This document shows positions 9,148-17,637 of a DNA stretch of 64,000 nucleotides, in pieces. The DNA lies in contig NZ_CCYM01000002.1 of NCBI RefSeq assembly GCF_000826085.1, positions 620,001 through 684,000 on the forward strand, written 5' to 3'. The notes beneath the pieces were generated by a model. It saw nothing but the letters and a program-made list of their open reading frames with translations. It was not told the origin of the DNA and did not search any database. The stretch comes from Nigerium massiliense. Lineage in GTDB: Bacteria; Actinomycetota; Actinomycetes; Propionibacteriales; Propionibacteriaceae. The position numbers and the translations under genes were made by a program. The first letter of the stretch is position 1; the number at the start of each line of letters is the position of its first letter.

Positions 9148-10167
9148 TCACCCGCGGGGGACGGTTCCGCCACCCGAGCCGGCGCCGGAATCAGAACCCG
9201 AGCTGGAGCCCGAACCCGAACCGGAGCTCGACCCGCCGACCGAACCGGAGCCCGACCCAGCGGAGTTGCCGGAGCCCGACCCCGCGGAATTGCCGGTGCC
9301 CGACCCGGCGGAGTTACCGGAACCCGACCCGCCGGAGTTGCCGGAGCCGCTATCCCCGGAACCGCCCTGATCGCCAGAGCTGCTGCCGTCTGACGGCGCC
9401 GAGGTCTGGGGGGCGGTCCCGGTCGAACCGTCCTGCGGTGCCGCAGTGGTGGTGCCCGCCTCGCCGGGGGTCGAGCGCGTGCCCGGGGTAGCGCTCGCCT
9501 CGGGGGCGCTGGCCTCGGCGTCCGGAGTGGGGGACGCGGACACCTTCGCGCCAGGCTCCTCGTCGTGGCTCGACGACGACTTGTCGGTCACCCGGCTGAT
9601 GGTTGTGGCGCCGCTGGTGCCATCCAGGGACCGGCCGCTCGCGGTCTCCACGCCGGTGACGGTCAGCATGCTCACCACGAACACGGCGACCGCCATCACG
9701 ATCGCGCTCGCCACGCCGATGACGAGACCACGGCGCCCGGGCTTGCGGCCGCTCTGGGCGCCGCTCCCCTGCTCGCTGTCCTTGCCCGAGCCGGGGGCCG
9801 CCTCGGCGGGGAGGTCGTCGCCGTCCCGGAACCCGGACTCCTCCAGTTCGCGCGCCTCCTCGTCCAGCGCGTGCGGGTCGGCGGCCTCGCCGGGACGCGG
9901 CCGCTTGCTGATGACAACCCGCAGGCCGGACGCGGTGCGCTGCAGCCCGGCGGAATAGAACGTGCCCGCGACCGCGCTGATCACCGACGCGAGACCCGCG
10001 CCCGCCACGGTGCCGGCGGTTCCGAGCTTGGAGCCCAGCAACGCCGAGGTGCAGGCGGCCAGGCCGCCGCCGATCAGCTGGGGCCAGGAGAACGAGAGCT
10101 TCGGGGCGTCCTCGTCGGGGCTTGTGTCGTTGCGCACTGTCGAGGGGGAAGTTTTTCGATCAGACAT
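9148..10167 (-). CDS. Membrane protein with Gly/Ser/Asn-repeat C-terminal tail
   Basis: 339 aa, no recognised family. Order: a short charged N-terminus; a glycine-rich hydrophobic stretch (about 28-72, LIGGGLAACTSALLGSKLG then ASVISAVAGTF) that may span or associate with the membrane; an acidic linker rich in E/D; a clear membrane helix (LVIGVASAIVMAVAVFVVSM); then an exported low-complexity tail that turns from Ser/Thr/Pro-rich into GSGSGNSA repeats. The ATG at 10167 is preferred because the protein then starts just before the first conserved-looking segment; no strong ribosome site is seen. Upstream is a set of GGTCCCGA repeats that could be regulatory. Confidence 0.7.
   Translation of the reverse strand: MSDRKTSPSTVRNDTSPDEDAPKLSFSWPQLIGGGLAACTSALLGSKLGTAGTVAGAGLASVISAVAGTFYSAGLQRTASGLRVVISKRPRPGEAADPHALDEEARELEESGFRDGDDLPAEAAPGSGKDSEQGSGAQSGRKPGRRGLVIGVASAIVMAVAVFVVSMLTVTGVETASGRSLDGTSGATTISRVTDKSSSSHDEEPGAKVSASPTPDAEASAPEASATPGTRSTPGEAGTTTAAPQDGSTGTAPQTSAPSDGSSSGDQGGSGDSGSGNSGGSGSGNSAGSGTGNSAGSGSGNSAGSGSGSVGGSSSGSGSGSSSGSDSGAGSGGGTVPRG
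9260..9355 (-). repeat. Four 24-bp tandem repeats coding GSGSGNSA-type octapeptides
   Basis: Units of 24 bp (GCGGAGTTGCCGGAGCCCGA... on the plus strand) repeat four times with a few substitutions each. The unit length keeps frame, so copy number changes would lengthen or shorten the exported tail of the membrane protein without disrupting it. Confidence 0.8.
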
Positions 10168-10190
10168 CACATCATCCAGGTCTTGCTTAT

Positions 10191-10221
10191 ATCGGGTCCC
10201 GATCAATTTTAGTGGTCCCGA
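10191..10221. promoter_or_regulatory. Palindrome and direct repeats upstream of the Gly/Ser-repeat protein
   Basis: ATCGGGTCCCGAT (10191-10203) is a 6-1-6 palindrome. Its GGTCCCGA half recurs at 10214-10221, so the two GGTCCCGA copies are 19 bp apart (about two helical turns). It lies 24-54 bases upstream of the ATG at 10167 and looks like an operator; the regulator is unknown. Confidence 0.35.
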
Positions 10222-10246
10222 CCCAATAACCCGAATGGGGTTGCCG

Positions 10247-10621
10247 TCACCCGCGTCGGCGGGCGCGCCAGTCGCGGATCGTGGCCTCCTCGTCGACAAG
10301 GCGGACGATCACCCGCGGCTCGTTGCGCCAGCCGCGCTGGTAGTACTCGCGCACCCGCTGGTTCAGATCCTCGATGATCGCGCGGGCGTCACGCTCCGTC
10401 TTCACGTCGTCCAGCGCGTCGAGGATGCCGGCCACCTCCTTGCGCAGCGCCATCGGCGTCGGCAGCACGGGTTCCAGATTCTCCCGCTTGATCTTGGCCT
10501 TGATCCACCAGTCCTCGCTGTCGTCCAGGTCCAGCGGCTTGCCGGCGCCCGGGAGGTTGTCGAACTCGCCACGCTCGATCGCCTCGCGCACCTGCCGGTC
10601 GATCCAGGACTCGAACTGCAT
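10247..10621 (-). CDS. DUF1992 (DnaJ homologue subfamily C-type) protein
   Basis: 124 aa soluble protein. It matches DUF1992 by the N-terminal MQFESWIDRQVREAIERGEF, then DNLPGAGKPL and a W-rich DWWIKAKIKRE segment, followed by helical ALRKEVAGILDAL and ending in a basic IRDWRARRRG. The family occurs in bacteria and in eukaryotic DNAJC28; its biochemical function is not established. Start ATG 10621 has TACGCT six bases upstream on the minus strand, suggesting a leaderless mRNA divergent from the MFS transporter gene. Confidence 0.85.
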   Translation of the reverse strand: MQFESWIDRQVREAIERGEFDNLPGAGKPLDLDDSEDWWIKAKIKRENLEPVLPTPMALRKEVAGILDALDDVKTERDARAIIEDLNQRVREYYQRGWRNEPRVIVRLVDEEATIRDWRARRRG

Positions 10622-10627
10622 GCCCCG

Positions 10628-10633
10628 AGCGTA
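10628..10633 (-). promoter_or_regulatory. Putative -10 element (TACGCT) for leaderless DUF1992 mRNA
   Basis: TACGCT, six bases, then ATG at 10621 on the minus strand. Confidence 0.45.
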
Positions 10634-10691
10634 CGCGGCAACCCCGAGGACCGGTTTCCCACCTCGAGGCGCCCGGGAGCAGGATGGGCGC

Positions 10692-11909
10692 GTGATGAGG
10701 AGTTCCCGAGGCCCCGGCGGCTTCGCCTGGTTCGCGGTGGCGGCCGTCGTGCTGCTGGCGCTCAACCTGCGTCCGGGCGCGACGTCCGTCGGCCCCGTGC
10801 TGGCGGAGGTCTCGCGGGACCTCGGGATGGGCCCCACGATGGCGGGGGTGCTGACGGCCCTGCCGGGGCTGTGCTTCGGCGTCGTCGGAGCGGTCGCGGT
10901 CTGGGTGGCGGCGCGGTTGTCGCTCAGCGGGGCGTTGGCAGTCGGGACCGTCGCGGCCGCGGCCGGGCTGCTGGCCCGCTCGTTCTCGCCCGATCCGTGG
11001 TCGTTCCTCGTGTTCTCGGTGCTCGCGTTCGCCGGCATGGCGCTCGGCAACGTGCTGTTGCCGTCCTTCATCAAGCGCCACTTCCCGGTACGGACGGTGC
11101 TCGTCACCGCGCTCTACACCTGCGGGCTGTCGGCGGGAGCGACGCTGGCGTCGCTCACGGCGGCGCCCTTGTCCCACGCACTGCCGGGCGGCTGGCGGGC
11201 CAGCCTCGGCGCCTGGGGCGTCGCCTCCGCCGTCGCGCTCGCCCTGTGGATCCCGCTCGGGCTGCGCGAACGCCGCCAGCGTCGGGCCGGGGCCGCGCTG
11301 CGCCCGCCCGGGTCGCTGTGGGGCATCGCCCATTCCCCCAAGGCCGTCGCGCTGGCCCTATTCTTCGGCACCCAGTCGATGCAGGCCTACGTCCAGTTCG
11401 GCTGGATCGCGCAGATCTTCCGGGACGCGGGCGTCTCCCAGGCGCTCGCCGGCGTCCTGGCCTCGATCATCGCGGCCTGCGGAATGCCGGAGGGGCTGCT
11501 GATGCCGGGCGTCCTGGCCCGCATGCGCGACCCGCGCTGGCTCGGCCCGATCACGGGGGTGCTGCTGCTGGCGGGCTACCTCGGCATCCTGCTCGCTCCC
11601 CTGGCCGCGCCGGTGCTGTGGGCGCTGCTGCTGGGGCTGTCGGGCGCCGCCTTCCCCACCGCGATCGCGCTGATCACCGCCCGCAGCCGCGACCCGCACG
11701 TCACCGCGCAGCTTTCGGGCTTCACCCAGTCGGTGGGCTACCTGCTGGCCGCGGTGGGCCCGTTCGCCATCGGCTCCCTGCACGCCGTGACCGGCGGCTG
11801 GACGGTGCCGCTGATCGTCCTCGCCGCGAGCTCGGTGGTGATGGCGGCGTCGGGCTGGATCTCCGCGGCGCCCGGCTTCGTGGACGACGAACTGCCCGCG
11901 GCCGACTGA
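10692..11909 (+). CDS. MFS transporter of the CynX/NimT family
   Basis: 405 aa with twelve likely membrane helices. The first helix and loop read LLALNLRPGATSVGPVLAEV, a signature of the CynX/NimT group (cyanate transport protein CynX, nitroimidazole-resistance exporter). Other members move small anions or drugs, so the substrate is unknown. Start: GTG 10692 has CAGGAT six bases upstream; the ATG directly after it (10695) is an equally possible start and changes the protein by one residue. It is convergent with the GH65 gene, with seven bases between stops. Confidence 0.85.
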   Translation: MMRSSRGPGGFAWFAVAAVVLLALNLRPGATSVGPVLAEVSRDLGMGPTMAGVLTALPGLCFGVVGAVAVWVAARLSLSGALAVGTVAAAAGLLARSFSPDPWSFLVFSVLAFAGMALGNVLLPSFIKRHFPVRTVLVTALYTCGLSAGATLASLTAAPLSHALPGGWRASLGAWGVASAVALALWIPLGLRERRQRRAGAALRPPGSLWGIAHSPKAVALALFFGTQSMQAYVQFGWIAQIFRDAGVSQALAGVLASIIAACGMPEGLLMPGVLARMRDPRWLGPITGVLLLAGYLGILLAPLAAPVLWALLLGLSGAAFPTAIALITARSRDPHVTAQLSGFTQSVGYLLAAVGPFAIGSLHAVTGGWTVPLIVLAASSVVMAASGWISAAPGFVDDELPAAD

Positions 11910-11916
11910 GGACAGC

Positions 11917-14454
11917 TCAGAGGGAACCCTTCTGCTGGTCGTCCGGGACACGGTTCGGCAGGTCGTCGGAGTCGACCGCGGAGGTGTCCCAGGACGTCAT
12001 GCTCGGGGTGTTCGACGTGATGACCGAACCGTCGGAGCGCAGCGCACCCTTCGTGGCGGCCCTCGGGACGCGCACATTCGGGCCCTGCCCCGCCAGCGGG
12101 ACGACCACCTCGATGCCGGGCTCCAGCTCGTACCGCTGGCCGCGGACGCCCACCTCGACCCCGTCCATGCCCTCGGCGCGGAACGTCATCGCGGTCTGGG
12201 CCAGCCGGACGCGGATCGTCGTGTCGCGCACGATCAGGCTGAACTCGAGCTCCGTCCAATCGCGCGGCAGCCGCGGGTCGAACGTGATGTCGCCTTGGTA
12301 GTCGCGCATCCCCGCGAACCCGTAGACCAGCGCGTTCCAGACCCCGCCGATGGACGCGATATGCAGACCGTCGCTGGTGTTGTGATGCAGGTCGGCGAGA
12401 TCGACGAACAGCCCCCCATTGAAGTAGTCCAGGGCCAACTTCTTGTAGCCGATGTAGGCCGCCATGATCGACTGGACGACGGCCGACAACGACGAGTCGC
12501 CGGTGGTGATCGGGTCGTAGTAGTCGAAGTCGGCCTTGATCTGCTCGGGCGTGAACTGGTTGCCCTGCAGGAACAGCGCGAGGATCGTGTCGGCCTGCTT
12601 GAGCACCTGATAGCGGTAGATGACCAGCGGGTGGAAGTGCAGCAGCAGCGGCCGGTACTCGTCCGGGGTGGACGCCAGGTCCCACAGCTCGCGCTCGAGG
12701 AAGTCCTCCGACTGGGGGTGGATGCCGACGTGGTCGTCGAACGGGATCATCATGCCCGCGGCACACGCCTCCCACTCGTCGATCTCGGCGGGGTCGAGCT
12801 CGATCTTCTTGGCCAGCCGCTCGTAGTCGGCCTGGGCCTCGACCTGCATCTCGCGCAGCAGGGACGCCGCGCGGCTCAGGTTGTACTTCGCCATCACGTT
12901 GGTGAACAGGTTGTTGTTCACCACCGTCGTGTACTCGTCCGGCCCGGTGACGCCGTGAATGTGGAACTCCTGGCCCTGGTCGGCCTCACGCCAGAAGCCG
13001 AGGTCGGCCCACATGCGGGCGGTCTCGGCCAGCACCTCGGCGCCCTCGCGGTAGAGGAAGCCGCGGTCCCCGGACGAGTCGGCGTACTTGGCGAAGGCGA
13101 AGGCGACGTCCGCATCGATGTGATACTGCGCGGTGCCCGCGGCGTAGTACGCGGACGCCTCCTCGCCGTTGATCGTCCGCCAAGGGAACAGGATGCCGCG
13201 CTGGTTCAGCTCGCGGGCCCGCCGGCGGGCGGCGTCCACGATGTTCACGCGGAAGCGCAGCGCGTTGCGGGCCAGCGCGGGGTTGGTGTAGATCAACGCC
13301 GGCACGACGTAGATGTCGGTGTCCCAGAAGTAGTGACCCTCGTAGCCGGAGCCGGTCACCCCCTTCGCGGCGATGCCGAACTGGTCGGCGCGTCCGGCGG
13401 CCTGCGCGAGCTGGAACATGGACCAGCGGACGGCCTGCTGCAACTCGGGCTGACCGCCGATCTTGACGTCGGTGGTGTCCCAGAACTTGTCGAGCCAGGC
13501 GCGCTGGCCGCGCTCGTAGTGCTCGAACCCGTTGTCCCGGACGCGGTCGAGCGTGCGACGACAGCGGTCGAACAACTCCCGCACCGGCACCGAGCGGGAC
13601 GTGTGGTAGGCGACGGCCTTCGTGATCCGGATGGGCTTGCCCGGCTCGGCCTCCACCCGGAACACCTTCTTGCCGATGTCGGGCTCGGTGCTGATGAGCT
13701 CCTCGACCGTCGACTCGCTCGAGACCGTGTGGTCGGCGGCGACGGCGAGCGTCATGTGGGAGTTCCGGCAGCGATAACCCAGGATCATCCGGCGCTCGGA
13801 GTTCCAGTGCTGCATCGGCTCGAGGACGTCCTGCAGCCGGCCCGCTTTGCGGGGGTCGGCGGACTCGCTGGCCGCCAGGTTGTACTCGTCGCGTCCGGAC
13901 TGGCGGTTGACGATCTGGGACGAGATGACGACCGGCGCCTCGTCGTCGAGCATCGTGACTTCGAACGTCATCAGCGCCAGGTGGCGGTCGGTGAAGGACG
14001 TCATCCGCGTCGACCGCACCCGCACCCGCTTGCCCGCCGGCGTCTGCCAGATGAGGTCGCGGCGCAGGATGCCGTCCCGGAAGTCGAGCGAGCGCTCGTA
14101 GGCCTGCAGGTCGGCCATCGACAGCAACAACGGCTCGTCGTCGACGTAGACCTTGATCAGCTTCGCGTCGGGGACGTTGACGATCGTCTGCCCGGTCTTG
14201 GCGAAACCGTAGGCCTGCTCCGCGTGCCGGATCGGCCACGTCTCGTGGAAGCCGTTGATGAACGTGCCGTGCTCGGCGGCGGGGCGTCCCTCCTCGGGGT
14301 TCGCGCGCATGCCCAGGTAGCCGTTGCCGACGCTGAACGTGGCCTCGGTCGCGCCCATGTCGCCGGACTCGTAGTGGGTCTCGACCCAGCGCCACGGCTC
14401 GGCGGGGAACCGCTCCCGATCGATGGGGTCCTCGGTCGGGATCTGTGGGTTCAC
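11917..14454 (-). CDS. Glycoside hydrolase family 65 disaccharide phosphorylase
   Basis: 845 aa, normal for GH65. Inverting phosphorolysis of an alpha-linked glucose disaccharide to beta-glucose 1-phosphate and glucose is expected. Domains: N-terminal beta-sandwich (ATFSVGNGYLGMRANPEEG), linker, then the (alpha/alpha)6 barrel with the family motifs FWDTDIYVVPALIYTNP and HIHGVTGPDEYTTVVNNNLF; the catalytic acid is the Glu of GPDEYT near residue 505. A small C-terminal sandwich follows. The stop of the phosphoglucomutase gene overlaps its start by four bases (ATGA). The sequence alone does not tell trehalose, maltose, kojibiose or nigerose phosphorylase apart. No signal peptide. Confidence 0.92.
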   Translation of the reverse strand: MNPQIPTEDPIDRERFPAEPWRWVETHYESGDMGATEATFSVGNGYLGMRANPEEGRPAAEHGTFINGFHETWPIRHAEQAYGFAKTGQTIVNVPDAKLIKVYVDDEPLLLSMADLQAYERSLDFRDGILRRDLIWQTPAGKRVRVRSTRMTSFTDRHLALMTFEVTMLDDEAPVVISSQIVNRQSGRDEYNLAASESADPRKAGRLQDVLEPMQHWNSERRMILGYRCRNSHMTLAVAADHTVSSESTVEELISTEPDIGKKVFRVEAEPGKPIRITKAVAYHTSRSVPVRELFDRCRRTLDRVRDNGFEHYERGQRAWLDKFWDTTDVKIGGQPELQQAVRWSMFQLAQAAGRADQFGIAAKGVTGSGYEGHYFWDTDIYVVPALIYTNPALARNALRFRVNIVDAARRRARELNQRGILFPWRTINGEEASAYYAAGTAQYHIDADVAFAFAKYADSSGDRGFLYREGAEVLAETARMWADLGFWREADQGQEFHIHGVTGPDEYTTVVNNNLFTNVMAKYNLSRAASLLREMQVEAQADYERLAKKIELDPAEIDEWEACAAGMMIPFDDHVGIHPQSEDFLERELWDLASTPDEYRPLLLHFHPLVIYRYQVLKQADTILALFLQGNQFTPEQIKADFDYYDPITTGDSSLSAVVQSIMAAYIGYKKLALDYFNGGLFVDLADLHHNTSDGLHIASIGGVWNALVYGFAGMRDYQGDITFDPRLPRDWTELEFSLIVRDTTIRVRLAQTAMTFRAEGMDGVEVGVRGQRYELEPGIEVVVPLAGQGPNVRVPRAATKGALRSDGSVITSNTPSMTSWDTSAVDSDDLPNRVPDDQQKGSL

Positions 14455-15161
14455 ACCAACTCCTCGAGGTCCGCGACCACCACGTCGGCGCCCCCGTCGA
14501 GGAGCGCCTGCCGCCCGGCGCCACGGTCGACGCCCACGACGAGCCCGAAGCTGCCGGCGCGTCCGGCCTGCACGCCCGAAACGGCGTCCTCCAGGACGAC
14601 GGAGCGCGCGGCATCCGTTCCGACGCGCCGGGCGGCGGCCAGGAAGGTGTCGGGCTTCGGCTTGCCGGGGAGCCCCTCGGACGCGGCGACGGCCCCATCC
14701 ACGATGACCTCGAAGCGGTCGGCCAGCCCGGCGACCGCGAGCACGTTGCGCGCGTTCTTGCTGGACGACACCACCGCCATCTTGGTGCCGAGCCCGGCGA
14801 GGTGGTCGAGCAGCTTCACCGACCCGGGATAGGGCTCGATGCCGTCCCGCTCCAACACCGCGTTGAACGCGTCGTTCTTGCGGTTGCCGAGCCCGCAGAC
14901 GGTCTCGGCGTCGGTCGGGTCACCCGGGTCGCCGTACGGCAGGTCGATGCCCCGCGAGTCGAGGAACGACTGCACCCCCTCGTAGCGGGGCTTGCCGTCG
15001 ACGTAGGTGAAATAGTCCTGGTCGGTGTACGGCCCGTCGATGCCGCGGTCGGTGAGGAACGCGTTGAACATCTCGGCCCAGGCCCGCATGTGCACCTCGG
15101 CGGTGGGCGTCAGCACGCCATCGAGATCGAAGAGGGCAGCGTCGTACGTGTTCCAGTCCAT
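14451..15161 (-). CDS. Beta-phosphoglucomutase-like HAD hydrolase
   Basis: 236 aa HAD-superfamily enzyme. Motif I FDLDGVLTPTAEVHMRAW has the nucleophile and acid aspartates and resembles beta-phosphoglucomutase (FDLDGVxTDTAxxH). Motif II is the Ser of AVVSSSKNA, and motif III/IV lies in GKPKPDTFL and VVLEDAVSGVQAG. It would convert beta-glucose 1-phosphate released by the downstream GH65 enzyme to glucose 6-phosphate, and the ATGA overlap supports joint translation. Starts at 15161 and 15170 (both ATG, in frame) are possible; 15161 gives the shorter N-terminus typical of the family. Confidence 0.88.
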   Translation of the reverse strand: MDWNTYDAALFDLDGVLTPTAEVHMRAWAEMFNAFLTDRGIDGPYTDQDYFTYVDGKPRYEGVQSFLDSRGIDLPYGDPGDPTDAETVCGLGNRKNDAFNAVLERDGIEPYPGSVKLLDHLAGLGTKMAVVSSSKNARNVLAVAGLADRFEVIVDGAVAASEGLPGKPKPDTFLAAARRVGTDAARSVVLEDAVSGVQAGRAGSFGLVVGVDRGAGRQALLDGGADVVVADLEELV

Positions 15162-15372
15162 GGCCCCCATCGTAGGGGGCGGGCGGCGAGCGCAGGGAGG
15201 CGGCGGCCGTCCGACTATGAACGTTCCACAACCGGGGGGCGACCGGCGGGGAACGGATGTGCGCCGCGGCCGTCCGGGCACCCCGTCGATGCCGCTTCGT
15301 GACGTAATCGTCGCCCGGAGGTCTGGCGCGGCGCAGCAGAATGGGCCGGTCAAAGCGCACGAAAGGAACGTC

Positions 15373-16383
15373 ATGAAGTACCGCTACCTCGGCAACTCCG
15401 GCCTCAAGATCTCGGAGATCACGTACGGCAACTGGCTCACGCACGGCTCCCAGGTCGAGAACGAGGTCGCCAACGACTGCGTCCGCAAGGCCCTCGACGT
15501 CGGCATCACGACGTTCGACACGGCGGACGTGTACGCGAACACCGCCGCGGAGAAGGTGCTGGGCAAGGCGCTCAAGGGCGAGCGGCGCGAGTCGCTGGAG
15601 ATCTTCACCAAGGTGTACTGGCCGACCGGACCCAAGGGCCCCAACGACTCCGGCCTGTCGCGCAAGCACATCACGGAGTCGATCAACGGCTCGCTGAAGC
15701 GGCTCAAGACCGACTACGTCGACCTCTACCAGGCGCACCGCTACGACACCGAGACGCCGCTTGAGGAGACGATGCAGGCTTTCGCGGACGTCGTCCGGCA
15801 GGGCAAGGCCCTCTACATCGGCGTCAGCGAGTGGACGGCCGACCAGATCCGCGCCGGCCACGCGCTGGCCGCAGATCTCGGCATCCAGCTGATCTCGAGC
15901 CAGCCGCAGTACTCGATGCTCTGGCGGGTCATCGAGGGCGAGGTCGTGCCGACGTGCGAGGAACTCGGCATCAGCCAGATCGTGTGGTCGCCGATGGCTC
16001 AGGGCGTCCTGTCGGGCAAGTACCGGCCCGGCGAGGATCTGCCGGAGGGCTCGCGGGCCACCGACACGAAGGGCGGCGCCAACACGATCAAGAAGTTCAT
16101 GACCGACGACATCCTTGAGCGCGTCCAACAGCTCGCGCCGGTGGCGAAGGAGCTCGACCTCTCGATGAGCCAGCTCGCCATCGCGTGGGTGCTGCAGAAC
16201 GACAACGTCGCCGCCGCCCTGGTGGGCGCGTCGCGTCCCGAACAGGTCGAGGAGAACGTCAAGGCGACCGGCGTGAAGATCCCGGCCGACCTGATGAAGC
16301 AGATCGACAAGGCGCTGGGCAACGTGGTCGTCAAGGACCCGAAGGAGACCGCGAAGAACGCCCCCACCGAGCGTCCCAGCTGA
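15373..16383 (+). CDS. Aldo/keto reductase
   Basis: 336 aa NADPH-dependent oxidoreductase of the voltage-gated K+ channel beta-subunit-like branch (AKR6/AKR14 type). Catalytic tetrad is visible: Asp and Tyr in TFDTADVYANTAAEKVLG, Lys in EIFTKVYWP, His in DLYQAHRYD. The C-terminal cofactor segment is ALVGASRPEQVEENVKATG. Start ATG 15373 is preceded by GAAAGGA. It stands alone between two opposite-oriented units and ends at a clear hairpin. Natural substrate is not deducible. Confidence 0.92.
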   Translation: MKYRYLGNSGLKISEITYGNWLTHGSQVENEVANDCVRKALDVGITTFDTADVYANTAAEKVLGKALKGERRESLEIFTKVYWPTGPKGPNDSGLSRKHITESINGSLKRLKTDYVDLYQAHRYDTETPLEETMQAFADVVRQGKALYIGVSEWTADQIRAGHALAADLGIQLISSQPQYSMLWRVIEGEVVPTCEELGISQIVWSPMAQGVLSGKYRPGEDLPEGSRATDTKGGANTIKKFMTDDILERVQQLAPVAKELDLSMSQLAIAWVLQNDNVAAALVGASRPEQVEENVKATGVKIPADLMKQIDKALGNVVVKDPKETAKNAPTERPS

Positions 16384-16391
16384 GCGGACGG

Positions 16392-16421
16392 GCGGGACTC
16401 CGGGGCCGCCCGGAGTCCCGC
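16392..16421 (+). terminator. Hairpin terminator after aldo/keto reductase
   Basis: Perfect 13-bp stem (16392-16404 with 16409-16421) around a GCCG loop, eight bases after the stop codon. Confidence 0.75.
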
Positions 16422-16481
16422 GCGCGAGGACGCACCACCTCGCCCGGGGCGGGGCTTCCCGGCTCCTCCTCCCTGAATAAC

Positions 16482-16500
16482 CGCTGTGACAAGGGGCGTC
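16482..16500 (+). promoter_or_regulatory. Conserved upstream element, copy 1
   Basis: CGCTGTGACAAGGGGCGTC lies 128 bases before the first secreted paralogue. A copy with one mismatch lies at 17475-17493 before the second paralogue. Retention of this 19-mer while flanking sequence has diverged suggests a promoter or activator site. Confidence 0.45.
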
Positions 16501-16628
16501 GTACCAAAGATTGGACGTGGAGTCCTCATCTTGTTCGAAGGAGAAGTTCAGTCCGCAGGCTCCTCGGCTGCTCCCCCGGGGCCGTTGGATGGCGTGGAAG
16601 TCAATCCCGACCCCTGGAGAAAGCAACC

Positions 16629-17339
16629 ATGACCACGCACTTCCGCGCAGCTCGTTCCCTCCTCGCCCTGGCCGGCGCCGGCCTCATGACCGGCGCCACC
16701 CTCCTCGGCGCCTCTCCCGCGCTCGCTGCTCCGGACCAGACGGCCCCCGTCGCGGTCGCCGGGCAGGCCGCGTCCACGACCGTCGTCCGCGGCTACGGCC
16801 GGTTCACATTCAACGCGCGTCTGTCGCATCAGGGCGTCAGGTACCACGACCCGATGGTGAGCGACTGGGCGCCCGCGACCTGGAGCACCAATTGCCGCGG
16901 CAAGGCGGTCTCGTTCACCTCGCTGAGGTCGCTGCGCGCCAGCCGGGTGATCCAGTCGGTGGCCCCCGAGAATGCCGACACCGAGATGATCCTGGAGTTC
17001 ACGTCGACCGCCGCCGCCCAGCGCTTCATGGGAGAGCTGGCGTCCGCGGCGAGCCGCTGCGACTACAGCTCCGCCGGCGCCGGCGTGCGCCAGCGCTACA
17101 CCAGCGGCCGCGTCACCGGCGCCTGGACGCAGGGCCTCGCCGTCCGCAGCTGGGCGCAGGCGCGCACGGCCGGGCGGTGGCACAACACCCCAGGGGCTGA
17201 CATGCAGCTCTTCGCCCGCAAGGGCAACCGGGTCACGATGGCGAGCGTCGGCGGCGAACTGGTCGGCGATGCGTGGAACGACGTGGTCGTCCGCAAGACC
17301 CTGCTCAGCCGGGTCACGTGGTCGGCCAACCGGATGTGA
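16629..17339 (+). CDS. Secreted protein of unknown function, tandem paralogue 1
   Basis: 236 aa with a Sec signal peptide (MTTHFRAARSLLALAGAG, cleavage near SPALA-AP about residue 33). The mature part has no family I can name. It shares with the next gene a core VVRGYGRFTFNARLSHQGVR, two conserved cysteines (STNCRGK and SRCDYSS), and a C-terminal block RKGNRVTMASVGGELVGDAW then VVRKTLLSRVTW. The two-Cys, Trp-rich layout is faintly like extracytoplasmic sensor (PknH_C-type) domains, but I would not assign it. Start ATG 16629 is preceded by GGAGAAAG. It is followed by a terminator. Confidence 0.8.
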   Translation: MTTHFRAARSLLALAGAGLMTGATLLGASPALAAPDQTAPVAVAGQAASTTVVRGYGRFTFNARLSHQGVRYHDPMVSDWAPATWSTNCRGKAVSFTSLRSLRASRVIQSVAPENADTEMILEFTSTAAAQRFMGELASAASRCDYSSAGAGVRQRYTSGRVTGAWTQGLAVRSWAQARTAGRWHNTPGADMQLFARKGNRVTMASVGGELVGDAWNDVVVRKTLLSRVTWSANRM

Positions 17340-17364
17340 GCGACCGGGGCCAGGCTCCATCCAT

Positions 17365-17406
17365 CCCGACGGCGGCGCGGCCTCACCGTGCCGCCGTCGG
17401 GCTTTC
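17365..17406 (+). terminator. Hairpin terminator after secreted paralogue 1
   Basis: Perfect 12-bp stem (17365-17376 with 17390-17401) and a 13-base loop, followed by CTTTCGG. It separates the two paralogues into independent transcription units. Confidence 0.75.
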
Positions 17407-17474
17407 GGTCCCCCGGCAGAGGACGTGGCCGAGCCCCCGGGGCCGCTCTGCCCCGAACACCACCTCTGAGAAAT

Positions 17475-17493
17475 CGCTGTGACAAGGAGCGTC
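17475..17493 (+). promoter_or_regulatory. Conserved upstream element, copy 2
   Basis: CGCTGTGACAAGGAGCGTC differs at one position from copy 1 (16482-16500) and lies 144 bases before the ATG of the second paralogue. Confidence 0.45.
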
Positions 17494-17637
17494 ACGCCAA
17501 GACTGGGCTCCGCATCCTCACGTTCTTCGCAGGAAGATCTCAGCGCCCCGCCCTGGCGCGCACGTCAGCCGTTCCCTTGGATGGTCCCCAGATCGACCCC
17601 GATCCACCCGCCCGACCGACCAGATGGGAGCACCACC

